A stretch of DNA of 64,000 nt, taken from Ascochyta rabiei (Eukaryota; Ascomycota; Dothideomycetes; Pleosporales; Didymellaceae). Positions 23,345 through 34,619 of this stretch are shown in pieces (the first letter of the stretch is position 1; every line of letters begins with the position of its first letter). A program made the position numbers and the translations under genes. A model generated the notes under the pieces. That model worked only from the letters and a program-made list of their open reading frames with translations. It was not told the DNA's origin and did no database searches. The stretch covers positions 992,001 through 1,056,000 of the forward strand of contig NC_082423.1 of the NCBI RefSeq assembly GCF_004011695.2, in the 5' to 3' direction.

Positions 23345-24566
23345 GTCTGCGGGGCGTGTAGGAGCGGGCGGCGGCGGTTCGAGGGTCGGGGCGTGGGTGG
23401 GTGGCCGTTGTAGTTGCAGTTGCGGGTGCGGTTGCGGTGACTCTGGACAGGCGCCCTGCTCAATTGTTGCGATGTGCTAATTTCACAAGACGCTAACCGC
23501 TTGTGCCCCGCATTTGCCTTTGCCCACCACCACACTTCACCTCTGCACGTCAGGGCGTGTTTTCAGCCGTGGTTGTAAGGAAATGGAGTGAGAGGGTTTC
23601 TTCCAGCATCGACGGAGCCAGGCCTTGTCTGCGAAGAACGATGCTTCTTCTAGCATTAACAGAGCCAGGCCTTGTCTGCAAAGAATGATGCTTCTTCCAG
23701 CATTAACGGAGCCAGGCCTTGTCTGCAAAGAATGATGCTTCTTCCAGCATCAACAGAGCCAGGCCTTTCTGCGAAAGATGATGCTTCTTCTAGCATTAAC
23801 AGAGCCAGGCCTTGTCTGCGAAGAATGATGCTTCTTCCAGCATCGACGGAGCCAGGCCTTTTCTGCGAAATATGATGCTTCTTCCAAGCTCACCTCCAAG
23901 CTCACCTCCAAGCAGTCTGGAGGAGCAGAGACATCCACAGTCCTCACAATGATGAGAAACACTCGACGCTCCTCTGCAATCCGCAGAGCACAAGTGACTC
24001 GTCAAGCGTCACAGGCCTGCGTCGGTCCTTGCAACAGGGCACCGACAGTCACGCTGAGGGCCAGACCACCTGCGCGACTTTCCAGGAGCATCAGTGACCA
24101 TCTCTGACTCACTACAACCTCCAGTCATACCAGCAAAGACCTCTCCTCTCGCATCTCAACCATGATAATATTCAGGCGCCCTGTACAGCCACACCTCGCT
24201 CGTCGATCCATTGCCACTCTCTGTTTCTCATTTGCACGCATTCACCGGTGTTTGCTGCCTTTGCTCTAGACTTGTTCTGAAGTCACGTTCCTACATTGCT
24301 TTCTCAGTGTTCGTCTTGAACTCATCAATGATAGCATGCATGTCCTGAGCTATTCATCTGCGTTGGTAAAGATGCCAGTCTTGTCTCCTGCTCGAGGTGA
24401 ATCGCAGTCGAAGACGCTCATCATGACGCTGGCTTGGCGCAAACGCTTTTGCCCTCCCAGCACTCCACTCCCAGCCAGGGACAGCTAACTGGACTGGCTG
24501 CAGCGACTCACAAAGCCTCAGCATCGCAATTTCTAGCAGTAGCAGCACATAGCGCAGCGCGACATC
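23345..24566. other. intergenic region with 47-bp minisatellite
   Basis: Between the divergent eIF3i and 24567 genes. No gene is supported. The apparent frames at 23.5-24.0 kb are translations of the minisatellite. The promoter of the downstream gene is expected in 24.2-24.56 kb. Confidence 0.6.
23598..23884. repeat. six-copy 47-bp minisatellite with internal inverted repeat
   Basis: Anchor sequence GCCAGGCC occurs at 23617, 23664, 23711, 23758, 23804 and 23851, so the period is 47 bp with one 46-bp step. Each unit carries GATGCT, six bases, then AGCATC or AGCATT, able to fold into a short hairpin. A 12-bp array (TCCAAGCTCACC, about three copies) follows at 23883-23913. Confidence 0.93.
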
Positions 24567-26054
24567 ATGGCCAACCTTGATCCGTCGGAGGCAGTCACGA
24601 TCGCCACAGCCCTCGGCCGTCTCGACAAACTCAAGACTGACGAGTACATCACAGCATTTGGTCCGGATGGCAGACAGTTCTTCGCTACGCCCAATGGCTA
24701 CTCTGCGTGAGACATTCCAACTGGTGAAGCATCAGACACTGACAACTGTGCAGCACCCAGCTCCCAGTGGAAGTTCTGGCTGACCTAACGACCAAGCGGA
24801 TCAAACGAGTGGCATGGGCATCGTACGGATCCCATACCAACTCCTGGTTCTTCGCTTATGAAATGGTCGACGGCACATGTACCTTTCGAGTTGGCGCTGC
24901 TGTTCCTCCAGCACTCGATCCATTCATTGAAGAAATCAAGCCCACACCGCCTTTACTTACGACTCTACGCGTGCAGCTTGGCGACAACAACTCTTTCATC
25001 GCCTGGTCCAAGACATCGTGGGCATGCCATGGCATTCCAGCAGCACTCGAAGCAGAGCTGTGCCAGATGAGCTGGACGCACATGAGGTCCGACACCATCA
25101 CCAGAGGGCTACTCCAGAGTGAAGTGAAGCAAGCTACATGGCACGGCGACGGCTCCTACTACGTCGAGAGCCAAGAGGGGCGTGGTTGGAAGTTCGAGTC
25201 TGACAGTACGCAGCAAGCGTGGAGCAGGCTATGGCGCGGTAGACCAAGCCGCAAGGAGCTGTCTGAGCTGGTGGTGAGCGCATAGACACAGCTGACAAGC
25301 CCATGCTAACATAACCCAGCTTGTCGCCGTGGACCCGCATGCCCCTGTTGGAGAGACATTTGCTTTCATCAAGAAGCAGCACGACGCACAGGAAGCGCCT
25401 TTCGTTGTTCACTTCTATGGCGAGCCTATCTACGTAACAGCCACGCCACCCACGCAAGACACTCGCCTTCAGCGCGTAGATATAACACCAGACGAGCCGG
25501 CGCACTTTCGATGGGCGACCAGCAAGCGAGACGGGCGCCCGCACCGTGGGGAGTCACGGGAGTTGGAGCTGAACAAGGGCCAAAGGATCAAGGTATGGGA
25601 CGACAAGGGGCGAAACTGGTTCATTGCAGAAGGACGACGGGGGGTGAAGGGCTGGGTACACGGATCCTGGCTGGACTTGTGCGGCAGCAAAGTGCACAGT
25701 GATCCACAAACCACCTACCTCGAGTTCCAAGAGGAGATGCGGAGACTCCTCGTACCCGGCCAGCTACACGCCTTCCCACGACTACACCAGTACACGAACG
25801 CTTGCTCCAACGCTGCATGTGCGCCGTTGAAGAGCAGCACGCAGCTGGGCATCTGTGTGCATGATTTACAGACGCTGCTGCAGGGCTCTGGGCGCTACTC
25901 GTGCGCGTGGCTCAAGGAGGAGAGGAACGTGTGGCACCCGGATAAGTTTGCTAGGTTCTGCGTTGCTGGGCGCAAGGAGCAGCTGAAGGCGTGCGCGCAG
26001 GAGGTTTTTGTCCTGTATGGGGTGCTGATGGACATGTGTGAGCCGGGGGAGTAA
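24567..26054 (+). CDS. hypothetical protein with SH3-like segment, unknown function
   Basis: Function not recognised. Three exons, 24567-24706, 24754-25273 and 25320-26054; introns are 47 and 46 nt (GTGAGA...TGCAG, GTGAGC...CCCAG). They join to 464 aa starting MANLDPSEAVTIA. The N-terminal 250 residues are Trp-rich and could form beta repeats (RVAWASYGSHTNSWFFAYE, QATWHGDGSYYVE). Around residues 310-345 the text KGQRIKVWDDKGRNWFIAEG followed by GVKGWVHGSWLDL looks like an SH3 fold. The C-terminus has LKEERNVWHPDKF followed by AQEVFVLYGVLMDM, a helical pattern seen in other uncharacterised fungal proteins with HPDKF-like signatures. There is no signal peptide or membrane span. It ends about 205 bp before the C1-THF synthase extension. 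Gene reality is well supported by the two clean introns. Confidence 0.75.
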
Positions 26055-26259
26055 GAGAGCACGGCGCGGTCATGTTCTGGAACGATATCAGGGTCTCCCT
26101 TCCCGGTTAGTACGTAATAGACAAAGAGATTTTCCAAGTCATTTGTTTGAGGTAATGAGAGCGCAGTATCTCCAGGGAATCCGTCGCCATCTCTGTGCCC
26201 CCCGCCCGTCTGGGATAAGATACGCCGACTTGGCCCAAAGCAGCAGGACGAGTCTGACG

Positions 26260-29200
26260 ATGAATCCGATGTGCGGCGCAGGACGCGCTGCTTGGAGAGG
26301 CCGGGCCCGCGGATTACCGTGTGCGCATACAAGTACCCCGCCATCGCAGACTTCGCACGCCGCCCCAGCCCGCCCCCTCGTCCACAGCCCGTTGATTGCG
26401 CGCGCAGTCCGACACTTCTCGAGTACGCGGTGCATCATGACGGCCACGAAGATTGACGGCACGGCGATTGCCAAGAGCATCCGCGAGCGCCTCGGGGGGT
26501 ACATCAAGGAGAAGCAGGCCGTCAACCCGCGATACCGGCCGAGTCTGAAGATTGTGCAGGGTAGGTGGTCGTGCCTGGCTTCATCACAGAGGAGAGAGTG
26601 CTGACGTGCGGGCAGTCGGCGATCGCTCCGACTCGTCCACGTATGTGCGCATGAAGCTCAGGGCCGCCGAGGAGGCCAACATCGACTGCGAGCTGGTGCA
26701 GCTGCCCGAGGACACGAGCGAGGCCGACCTGCTGCACCGCGTCTACGCCTTCAACAACGACCCGGCGGTGCACGGCATCCTCGTCCAGCTGCCGCTGCCC
26801 AAGCACGTGTCCGAGTACGACGTCACCAGCGCCGTCGCCGACGAAAAGGACGTCGATGGCTTCGGCGTCGCGAGCATCGGCGAGCTGGCCAAGCGCGGGG
26901 GCAAGCCGCTGTTCACGCCCTGCACCCCCAAGGGCGTCATGGTGCTGCTGCGCGAGGCCGGCGTGCCGATTGCCGGCAAGAACGCCGTCGTGCTGGGCCG
27001 CAGCGACATCGTGGGCAGCCCCGTCAGCTACCTGCTGAAGAACGCCGACGCGACGGTGACCGTGTGCCACTCCAAGACGGCCAACCTGCCCGACCTCGTG
27101 CGCCAGGCCGACATCGTCGTCGCCGCCATTGGCAAGCCGCAGTTGGTCAAGGGCGACTGGCTCAAGCCCGGCGCCGTCGTCATCGACGTCGGCACCAACT
27201 TCATCGCCGACGCCAGCAAGAAGAGCGGCCAGCGCCTCGTCGGCGACGTCGACTACGACTCCGCCGCCGACGTCGCCTCGCACATCACCCCCGTCCCCGG
27301 CGGCGTGGGGCCCATGACCATCGCCATGCTGCTGCAGAACCTCGTCGACTCGGCCGACGCCACCTTGGACCGCCAGACGAAGCGCAAGATCACGCCCCTG
27401 CCCATCAAGCCCGAGGACCCCATCCCCTCGGACATTGCCATCTCGCGCAAGCAGCACCCCAAGCACATCTCCGCCGTCGCCAGGGAGGTCGGCATCCTGC
27501 CCCACGAGCTGGAGCCCTACGGCGCCACAAAGGCAAAGGTCGACCTGTCGCTGCTGAAGCGTCTCGAGCACCGCAAGAACGGCCGCTACGTCCTCATCGC
27601 CGGCATCACCCCCACGCCCCTGGGAGAGGGCAAGTCCACAACCACCATCGGTGTCGCCCAGGCGCTGGGCGCACACCTCGGCAGGATCTGCTTCGCCAAC
27701 GTCCGCCAGCCCAGCATGGGCCCCACGTTCGGCATCAAGGGCGGCGCCGCCGGTGGTGGCTACAGCCAGGTCATCCCCATGGACGAGTTCAACCTCCACC
27801 TGACGGGCGACATCCACGCCATCACGGCCGCCAACAACCTGCTCGCCGCTGCCATCGAGACCCGCATCTTCCACGAGAACACGCAAAAGGACGCCGCCCT
27901 GTACAAGCGACTGGTGCCCGTGAAGAAGGGCGGACGCGAGTTTGCGCCCATCATGTTCCGCCGCCTGAAGAAGCTCGGCATCGACAAGACCAACCCGGAT
28001 GACCTGACCGACGAGGAGATCACCAGGTTCGCCCGCCTGGACATCGACCCGGACACCATCACCTGGCGCCGTGTCCTCGACGTCAACGACAGGCATCTGC
28101 GAGCCATCACCATCGGCCAGGCCGGCACCGAGAAGGGCCAGACCCGCGAGACCGGCTTCGACATCTCCGTCGCCAGCGAGTGCATGGCCATCCTCGCGCT
28201 CAGCAACGACCTCGCAGACATGCGCGAGCGTCTCGGCCGCATGGTCGTGGCCAGCTCCCGCGCTGGCGACCCCGTGACTTGCGACGACATTGGCGCGGGT
28301 GGTGCCCTCACTGCGCTCCTCCGTGACGCCATCAAGCCCAACATGATGCAGACCCTCGAGGGAACCCCCGTCTTCGTCCACGCCGGTCCGTTTGCCAACA
28401 TCTCCATCGGTGCGTCGTCTGTCCTCGCCGACAAGCTCGCCCTGAAGCTTGCCGGCACCGAGGCTGGCGAGAACCACGACGAGAAGACTGGATTCGTCGT
28501 GACCGAAGCCGGTTTCGACTTCACCATGGGCGGCGAGCGCTTCTTCAACATCAAGTGCCGCTCCTCTGGCCTCGTCCCCGACACCGTCGTCATCGTCGCG
28601 ACCGTCCGTGCGCTCAAGGTCCACGGCGGTGGTCCCGACATCAAGCCCGGCGCGCAGCTCCAGGAGTGCTACCGCACCGAGAACATCGACATGCTGCGCA
28701 AGGGCTGCGTCAACTTGAAAAAGCACATTGAGAACGCCCGCTCGTACGGCGTGCCCGTCGTCGTCGCCATCAACAAGTTCGCCACCGACACCCAGGCCGA
28801 AATCGACGTCATCCGCGAGGAAGCCATCGCTGCGGGCGCTGAAGACGCCATCCCCGCGAACCACTTCGCCGAGGGCGGAAAGGGCGCCAAGGACCTCGCC
28901 GAGGGCATCATCAAGGCCTCTGCGCAGCCCAAGGAGTTCAAGCTCCTCTACGACCTCGACAACACGGTCCAGGAGCGCATGGAGGCGATCGCCAAGAAGA
29001 TGTACGGCGCCTCAGCCGTCGAGTTCTCCGAGCTCGCGCAGAAGAAGGTCGACACGTACACCAAGCAGGGTCTGGGCAACCTTCCCATCTGCGTCGCCAA
29101 GACGCAGTACTCGCTGTCCCACGACCCGGCGCTCAAGGGCGCACCAGAGGGCTTCACCGTCCCCATCCGCGACGTGCGCATGGCCGCCGGCGCTGGATAC

Positions 29201-29311
29201 CTGTACGCGCTCGCCGCCGACATCCAGACCATCCCCGGCCTGCCCACCGCGCCGGGGTACCTGAACATCGACGTCGACACCGAGACGGGCGAGATTGACG
29301 GCATGTTCTAG
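26260..29311 (+). CDS. C1-tetrahydrofolate synthase, trifunctional, with possible mitochondrial presequence
   Basis: Trifunctional one-carbon enzyme: methylene-THF dehydrogenase, methenyl-THF cyclohydrolase and ATP-dependent formate-THF ligase. Exon 1 ends at 26560, the intron is 26561-26615 (55 nt), and exon 2 is 26616-29311. From the internal ATG at 26437 the protein is 939 aa, starting TATKIDGTAIAKSIRERL after Met, the usual cytosolic form. The frame stays open upstream to ATGs at 26260 and 26269. That adds up to 59 residues with many Arg/Ala/Ser and no Asp or Glu, as in mitochondrial presequences. Catalytic motifs: STYVRMK (dehydrogenase Lys), VLGRSDIVGSP (NAD(P) site), PGGVGPMT, and the ligase P-loop TPTPLGEGKSTTT. 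Both start sites are plausible; I list the longer span. Strong C-ending codon bias implies high expression. Confidence 0.95.
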
Positions 29312-30085
29312 ACAGCGCGCCGTCGCGACGCAGCAGATTTAAAGGATTAGACAGAAGCGGATGTTTTCAACAACTCGACGTTCTTCAGCACTTGGCGTTT
29401 CGGGACATGGCCTGGCCTGGCATGGCATGGCATAAGATGGGATAAGACATGACCAGACCAAGACGGAAAGGGTCTGCGATATGATACTGTAGCGATATTC
29501 AACACACGGAGATGCTTTCTTAGTGAAGCAAAGCATGGCACTGCATAGTAGAGCTTAGCCTAGCATAAAGAAGAGACCAAGACCAAGAATAAATAAAATC
29601 ACGGTTTTCCAAACACTACACAACACCACACAATTTAATGGCGTGTTGAACTTTTAACATCCCTTCTTCTTCTTCTTCTTCTTCTTCTTCTTCTTCTTCT
29701 CCTCCCTGATGAAAAAATCAAGTGTTTCACTTTCTGGTAATGTTTGTTTTCTTTGTTGTGCAGTACTGCGTTTGTTGCGTTGAGAGAATGGAGGGTGGGT
29801 AGGGTACTGGGTTGCTGCGCTTTTGGCTTGGGGGGGTTCATCCCGAGGTGAACGCAGAGCTGTGAGGTTGCTTGTAGGGTAGGCAGTGTATGTTGAGCGG
29901 AGTGAGGGTGGACGGTGGGAAGCGTACTTTCCTTGCTGCTTTCAAGATGCCCAGTCGGCTTGGTTGCGGGTGTTTCGGCGGCGAAGAGGGTTTCGTGAGG
30001 CCATGTAGCACTTGGGTATGAGAAAGTGGTGTTCGATGGTATATACGGATGTTGATGCTCGGTTTGACTCGACACACCGCGTTGC
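29312..30085. other. intergenic region with CTT microsatellite
   Basis: Convergent 3' flanks; no gene seen. A CTT array (about 12 copies) lies at 29665-29701. Degenerate GGCATGGCATAAGATG-type short repeats lie at 29405-29450. Confidence 0.6.
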
Positions 30086-30553
30086 TCAACCGTTGTTTTT
30101 CGCCCTCTCGCTCAGTGAACCCAACTCCCGTGGCATCTCGCCCTTCTCCGCCATGTCGTTGAGCACCTTCTCGGCGGTCTTCATCGCATCCACGCCAGCC
30201 GGAACACCGCAGTACGTCGTAGCATGGATGATGGCCTCGCGGATCTCCAGCTCGGACAGCCCGTTGTTCCTCGCGCCGCGGATATGCACCGCCAGCTCAG
30301 GGGCACGGTTGAGCGCCATGAGCATCCCGATGTTGATCAAGCTGCGCTGCTTCTTGTCGAGCCCCGGCCGCGTCCATGCGTAGCCCCAGCACCACTCCGT
30401 GACGAGCTCCTGCCCGGCTCGCGAGAACTCCGAGGATCCGTTCTCCAGTGCTGTCTTGACGTACTCGTCGCCGACGACGCTTCTTCGCATCTTCAGTCCC
30501 TCCTCGAAGAGCTGCTGGTGCATGTCATTGTATTTTGGGTCGTTTGAGGGCAT
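30086..30553 (-). CDS. carboxymuconolactone decarboxylase family protein
   Basis: Single exon, 155 aa, ATG at 30553. The CMD fold signature is clear: DKKQRSLINIGMLMALNR, then ELAVHIRGARNNGLSELEIR and EAIIHATTYCGVPAGVDAMK, which carries the conserved His of the family. The lone Cys is not an AhpD CxxC, so this is the gamma-carboxymuconolactone-decarboxylase-like branch rather than alkylhydroperoxidase. Family members act late in protocatechuate breakdown, turning the carboxylactone into beta-ketoadipate enol-lactone; the true substrate here is unproven. Its neighbours, a beta-hydroxyacid dehydrogenase-like gene and an MBL-fold hydrolase, suggest a small catabolic group. No targeting signal is seen. 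Confidence 0.88.
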   Translation of the reverse strand: MPSNDPKYNDMHQQLFEEGLKMRRSVVGDEYVKTALENGSSEFSRAGQELVTEWCWGYAWTRPGLDKKQRSLINIGMLMALNRAPELAVHIRGARNNGLSELEIREAIIHATTYCGVPAGVDAMKTAEKVLNDMAEKGEMPRELGSLSERAKNNG

Positions 30554-30828
30554 GATGGCGTCTGTTCAGTCGTGAGATGGAAAGAGCAAGGATACTCGTT
30601 GGTAGATGAAAATTGCGGTTCAGGATTAATTGATTCTTGCCAAAGACACGAATGCTCACGCCGCTCTTATGGTACGGCCCAAGAATAAGATCCGGAGAGC
30701 ACCCCGCAGCCGACCTCGGCGTACCCCAGATGCCCCGCCATCCCAACTACACCTCTACGTCATGGTTATACACTACCTCCCTCTTCAACTATCTGGAAAT
30801 TGACATCTCCGCATCACCGCGTGCGGTT

Positions 30829-32077
30829 TCAAGAGCTGTCTTGTTTGGACTGCCAGTCCTCTTGACCGCTCAGGTAACGATGCACGACGCGAGAATCGAG
30901 GTCTCTACACCGCGGGTCATTCGCAGCGCCATCGTATGTTTCCAAGCCAACTTCCCCCAAGACGTTCTTCGATCCAACACGTCTGGCCATCTCGACTGCT
31001 AGACCAAAGTCCTTCCGCATCAGCTGAACTTTGAACCCTTGCTTCCACCCCCCTGAAGACGGGGCGTCCGGGTATACGTGTGGCACAGGACAGAACTTGT
31101 CGCAGATGGTGTTTTGTGCCGTGCCAGCAGCATACACTTTCGCCAGCGTCCGTGGATCCAGTCCCGATCGCATGCCCATATCGAAGGCCTCGGAGCATGC
31201 AATTGCAATGATCCCCGATAGGTAGTTGTTCGATAGCTTCGCAGCGAGTCCGAGGGATGGGCCACCGCAGGGTATCACTTGCCTGCCCATGAGCTGCATC
31301 AACTGCGTCAAGCTGCCATAGTTTGGGTCGATCTCTGCACAGCCCAGGAATATCGCGATGGTGCCTTTGATGGCTCCCACCACACCTCCGCTGACTGGTG
31401 AGTCGTAGAATGAAGCTGAAGGGAAGTTCTGGGCAATGTGCTCTTTTACTTCCAGGTTCGTTGCTGTGTCAATCGTCGAACAGTCGACAAGCAGTTTGTT
31501 TGAGATGTCGGAGCTGCAGATGCCGTTCTTCCGGTCAAGATATACGATGCGGACGTGCGAGCCTTCCGGGACCATGGTCAGAATGGTGTCCTAATCTGTC
31601 AGCAATCTGGAGCGTATTCATCGACTGGCGCACGACATACCACGTGTTGCGCCACGTCTTTGGCGCTCTTCCCTTTGAACACTCGGTCCGGATACGCTGC
31701 GCAAACCTCGTCCACGACTTGCTCGACAACATCAAAAACCCATATACGGGACTCTTTGGGCAGCTTGTTCGCTAGATGCTCGAGCATGGGCTTACCCATA
31801 GCTCCAAGCCCGATAAATCCGAGAGTTCTGAACTTTACGGAGTCTGTCACGGTGTTTGGTGAATGCAACCCTGTGATGGGGTTTGTGATTCTGCTTGCTC
31901 TGCTTGTGTAGATGTGCAACAAACAGCCAGGAGCAGATTCAGCACGATGACGAACTTACCATACGCCACCTCTTACGGAAGCACTCACAGCAGGCTAGTG
32001 AGCGGGGTAAGGTATTCCAACTTCGGCAATACAGCTTGGCCAGCGTGCCTGTATCCATGATATTTGACCGCAGACAT
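30829..32077 (-). CDS. 3-hydroxyisobutyrate dehydrogenase-like protein
   Basis: NAD-dependent beta-hydroxyacid dehydrogenase. Exons on minus are 32077-31989, about 31899-31641 and 31590-30829, giving about 369 aa. Intron 2 (50 nt, GTATGT...ATTAG) is firm. Intron 1 has a GTGAGT donor and two possible acceptors 9 nt apart, so the N-terminus may differ by three residues. Motifs: Rossmann GFIGLGAMGKPM, substrate-binding DSPVSGGVVGA, catalytic Lys in GLAAKLSNNYLSG, and the KDFGLAVEMA helix. These fit the 3-hydroxyisobutyrate dehydrogenase family (valine degradation), though related hydroxyacid or glyoxylate reductases cannot be excluded. The N-terminal 45 residues are basic and poor in acidic residues, which may be a mitochondrial signal (inference). 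It starts only 101 bp from the divergent MBL-fold gene. Confidence 0.88.
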
Positions 32078-32178
32078 TTGAATAGATAAGTCTTGCCTCT
32101 ATCACCTCTTCTTGCTGAGTGTGTTAGCATAATTCCTGTTTACCTTCGACTGCTCACATTGTTACAAAGTCATTAATC
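32078..32178. promoter_or_regulatory. short bidirectional promoter
   Basis: Only 101 bp separate the two divergent start codons of the dehydrogenase-like gene and the MBL-fold hydrolase. Promoters and leaders of both must overlap here or extend into each other, so co-regulation is likely. I see no canonical TATA box and no binding motif I would name. Confidence 0.5.
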
Positions 32179-33179
32179 ATGACCCAGAATACATCTCCAG
32201 TGGCATCGGCTACAGTATCCGTGCATGCTCTGTCATGCGGTCACTTCAATCTACCCGAACACCAGTTCATCAAGCTTTTTTCATCGTTAGAAGCATGTAG
32301 AACGGTCCCGTCTCTGGCTTTCCTTATACAGCATACAGACAGCAGCACAGGCAGGTTGACTCGGATTATGTTCGATCTCGGCTTGAGGGGAGATCTTGCA
32401 CGATCTCCACTGCTTATCCAGAAGCACATTGAGAACAGAAGACCCATATGTACCGATCCAGATGTGACGAAGAATCTCGTTAGAGGCGGACTGACTCCAG
32501 GGGATATCGACTACGTAATCTACTCGCACGTCAGTTTACGTTGTCTTCTTCTTGAATAGTGATTGAGACCATGCAGGTTCACTGGGATCATGTAGGCGAG
32601 CCCCGCAAATTTCCCACCTCTACTTTCGTCGTCGGTCATGGAGCACTCTCACTCTTAGCTGGCACTTCCCCCAAGTTTCGCGGAAGCCCCTCTTTCTTCG
32701 AACCCGATCTACTACCCCCAGGACGCAGCATCGAGCTTTCCAACCCCCGGGCGCACGCAGAGAAGCAGGATTCCGCCGTGGCGCAAGGCACGCTGAGCTT
32801 CGGCGGCCCAAGGCTTGCCCACGGAATACTCCCACAGATTCTCGATCTGTTCAACGATGGCTCGCTCCTCATCTTCAACGCTCCGGGTCATCTCCCGGGG
32901 CACATCAACATACTTTCCCGAACCGCAGACGGCCGTCGAGTCTATCTGGGTGGCGATTCGTGTCATGACCGGCGACTGCTGACTGGCGTAAAGGAGATTG
33001 GGGAGTGGACCGACGCCAAAGGGCACGTGTGCTGCATCCATGCTGACCGTGAGGAAGCGGGGGAGACGATCCGGCGGACGAGAATGCTGGAGCAGGAGGG
33101 TGTGGAGGTTATCATTGCGCACGATGATGAGTGGGAGGATAACCCTGCGAATAAGACTAGGTTCTTTGGAGCTGGGTGA
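32179..33179 (+). CDS. metallo-beta-lactamase-fold hydrolase (lactonase-like)
   Basis: Two exons, 32179-32529 and 32577-33179, with a 47-nt phase-0 intron (GTCAGT...TGCAG), give 317 aa. The intron falls inside the metal-binding motif: SH from exon 1 joins VHWDHVG from exon 2 to make HxHxDH. Other metal ligands are in NAPGHLPGHINI (His), YLGGDSCHD (Asp) and IIAHDDEW (His), so the dinuclear zinc site looks complete. The arrangement is closest to the AHL-lactonase-like branch, which hydrolyses lactone rings. The real substrate is unknown. Divergent with the dehydrogenase-like gene and near a CMD-family gene, it could hydrolyse a lactone intermediate of the same pathway (inference). No signal peptide. 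Confidence 0.88.
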
Positions 33180-34619
33180 CGGTTGGTCTGGATCTGGAGC
33201 TGTAAAGAACGACTCGCATAGGATTCCTTCGATGAAGGTATCGAGCAATCAGAAACGGTGGTGGTCAAAGAGAGCCTGCGGACAGGAATAGAGCGGCGAG
33301 TCAGAGGTTAGCATCTGCAGTTGTTGCAATTGTTACATTTACCACGGGTACAGCCTAAGCTAAGGTCTGTACAGCGCATGTTCTGTAAAGGGTCGCTTAT
33401 GTATAGCTGCTGTGCCATCCGTTGAAGCGGTGTTTTGGCAGATATGCGCTCTGCCTTGGTTGACTACTCAAGACTATTCTCAGCATCTCGACTGGTATCG
33501 AGATAGCAGTCGCAGCAGACTCCAATTCTGTGCTGATTGTTCTTGAAAGCGAGAACGAGCCAGAAGCCTCAGAAGCCCCAGCCACGATGGCGAAAGTCGT
33601 AACGAAGTGCGGTGCCAGTAACTTACGTCATGTTCCTTGGTGTGCATGTGTTTGCTCTATGATCGCCCCGTGCTGATACCACCGAAGAACTGCACCTTTC
33701 GAGCAGCATGGAGTATTGGGTCAGACGTGTCAGTACCACGCCCTGTCCACGCTTTGTCATCTGCAAGACTGCATTCCAGCCTTGGCTCTTTCGAAACACA
33801 CCGATATACGCGTGCAGAGCGCGGCACGCGACACTATTACCGTGGCAAACCGCCTCAGACCGAGCGTGTTTCCTTCGGTCAACATCGGGGTCCAACCCTG
33901 CATGGTCGAACGATCAACCAGCGCAGTCGAACCATGCCCAGCCACTCCATGTGTCGCAGCATTGAAGGTCGCAGCTCGGAGAAAGGTACGTAATCCCAAC
34001 GCGGAAAGTGCAACGCTGCGGCCAAGAACGGCCAAGACTACACTTCTAGGGGTCAAGCGAGAGATTAAATAAAGAATCAACGACAAACAAAATCCACTTC
34101 GAGGCAACGAATTTGCTAAGAGATTTCTTCCAAGCATCGTTCCTTGGCCAGCCATGCCGTCCTCGGCCTAGCAACCTCGTCTGCGCTGCTTCTTCGGGAA
34201 AAGCTGCCGCGATGCATCACAGGGGTCTGCATGTCTAGTCAGGCCCAAAGCTTCTCGAAGGCTTCTCGTTACAGCACGAAATCGTCGTGAGCTCCAAGTG
34301 AGGCCGACCACGAGACGCTCAGACTGCGCGAAGCCTGCCCGGTATGCCGACCTGTGCGCTCGTCTCCACGGGCAGAGATAACGGTATCTGTTATGTCAAT
34401 TCCATTACTCCGGTAGGCCTTGCGGGGAACCTGCTCAGATGTATATGTACCATGGGGCACCTGTAACCATGGGGAGGGAGGCAGATTATCTGCTTTGCTG
34501 CTCCGTCTCGAGTTCTCGAGTCCCTTGGTCCCCTAGTCTCCGCTACCGGCCAATTTCACACAGAGTACCTGCATTATTTGAACCTGCAGTCTCATCACAC
34601 CGACTCTGCATCTCCCATC
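33180..34619. other. intergenic region, no gene seen
   Basis: About 1.4 kb. Several frames of 60-130 codons overlap on both strands without motif or clear codon bias. The last 200 bases should hold the promoter of the permease gene. Confidence 0.5.

Noticed and set aside
23598..23884. CRISPR-like spaced repeats
   Set aside because: The units are contiguous minisatellite copies without unique spacers, and the genome is eukaryotic.
26522..28864. 780-codon minus frame antisense to C1-THF synthase
   Set aside because: Composition (Asp/Gly/Val/Leu repeats) is that of an antisense shadow of a high-bias gene; the plus strand has all catalytic motifs.
33757..34155. 132-codon minus frame starting with ATG at 34155
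   Set aside because: Overlaps several equal-sized plus frames and has no motif, splice signal or codon bias.
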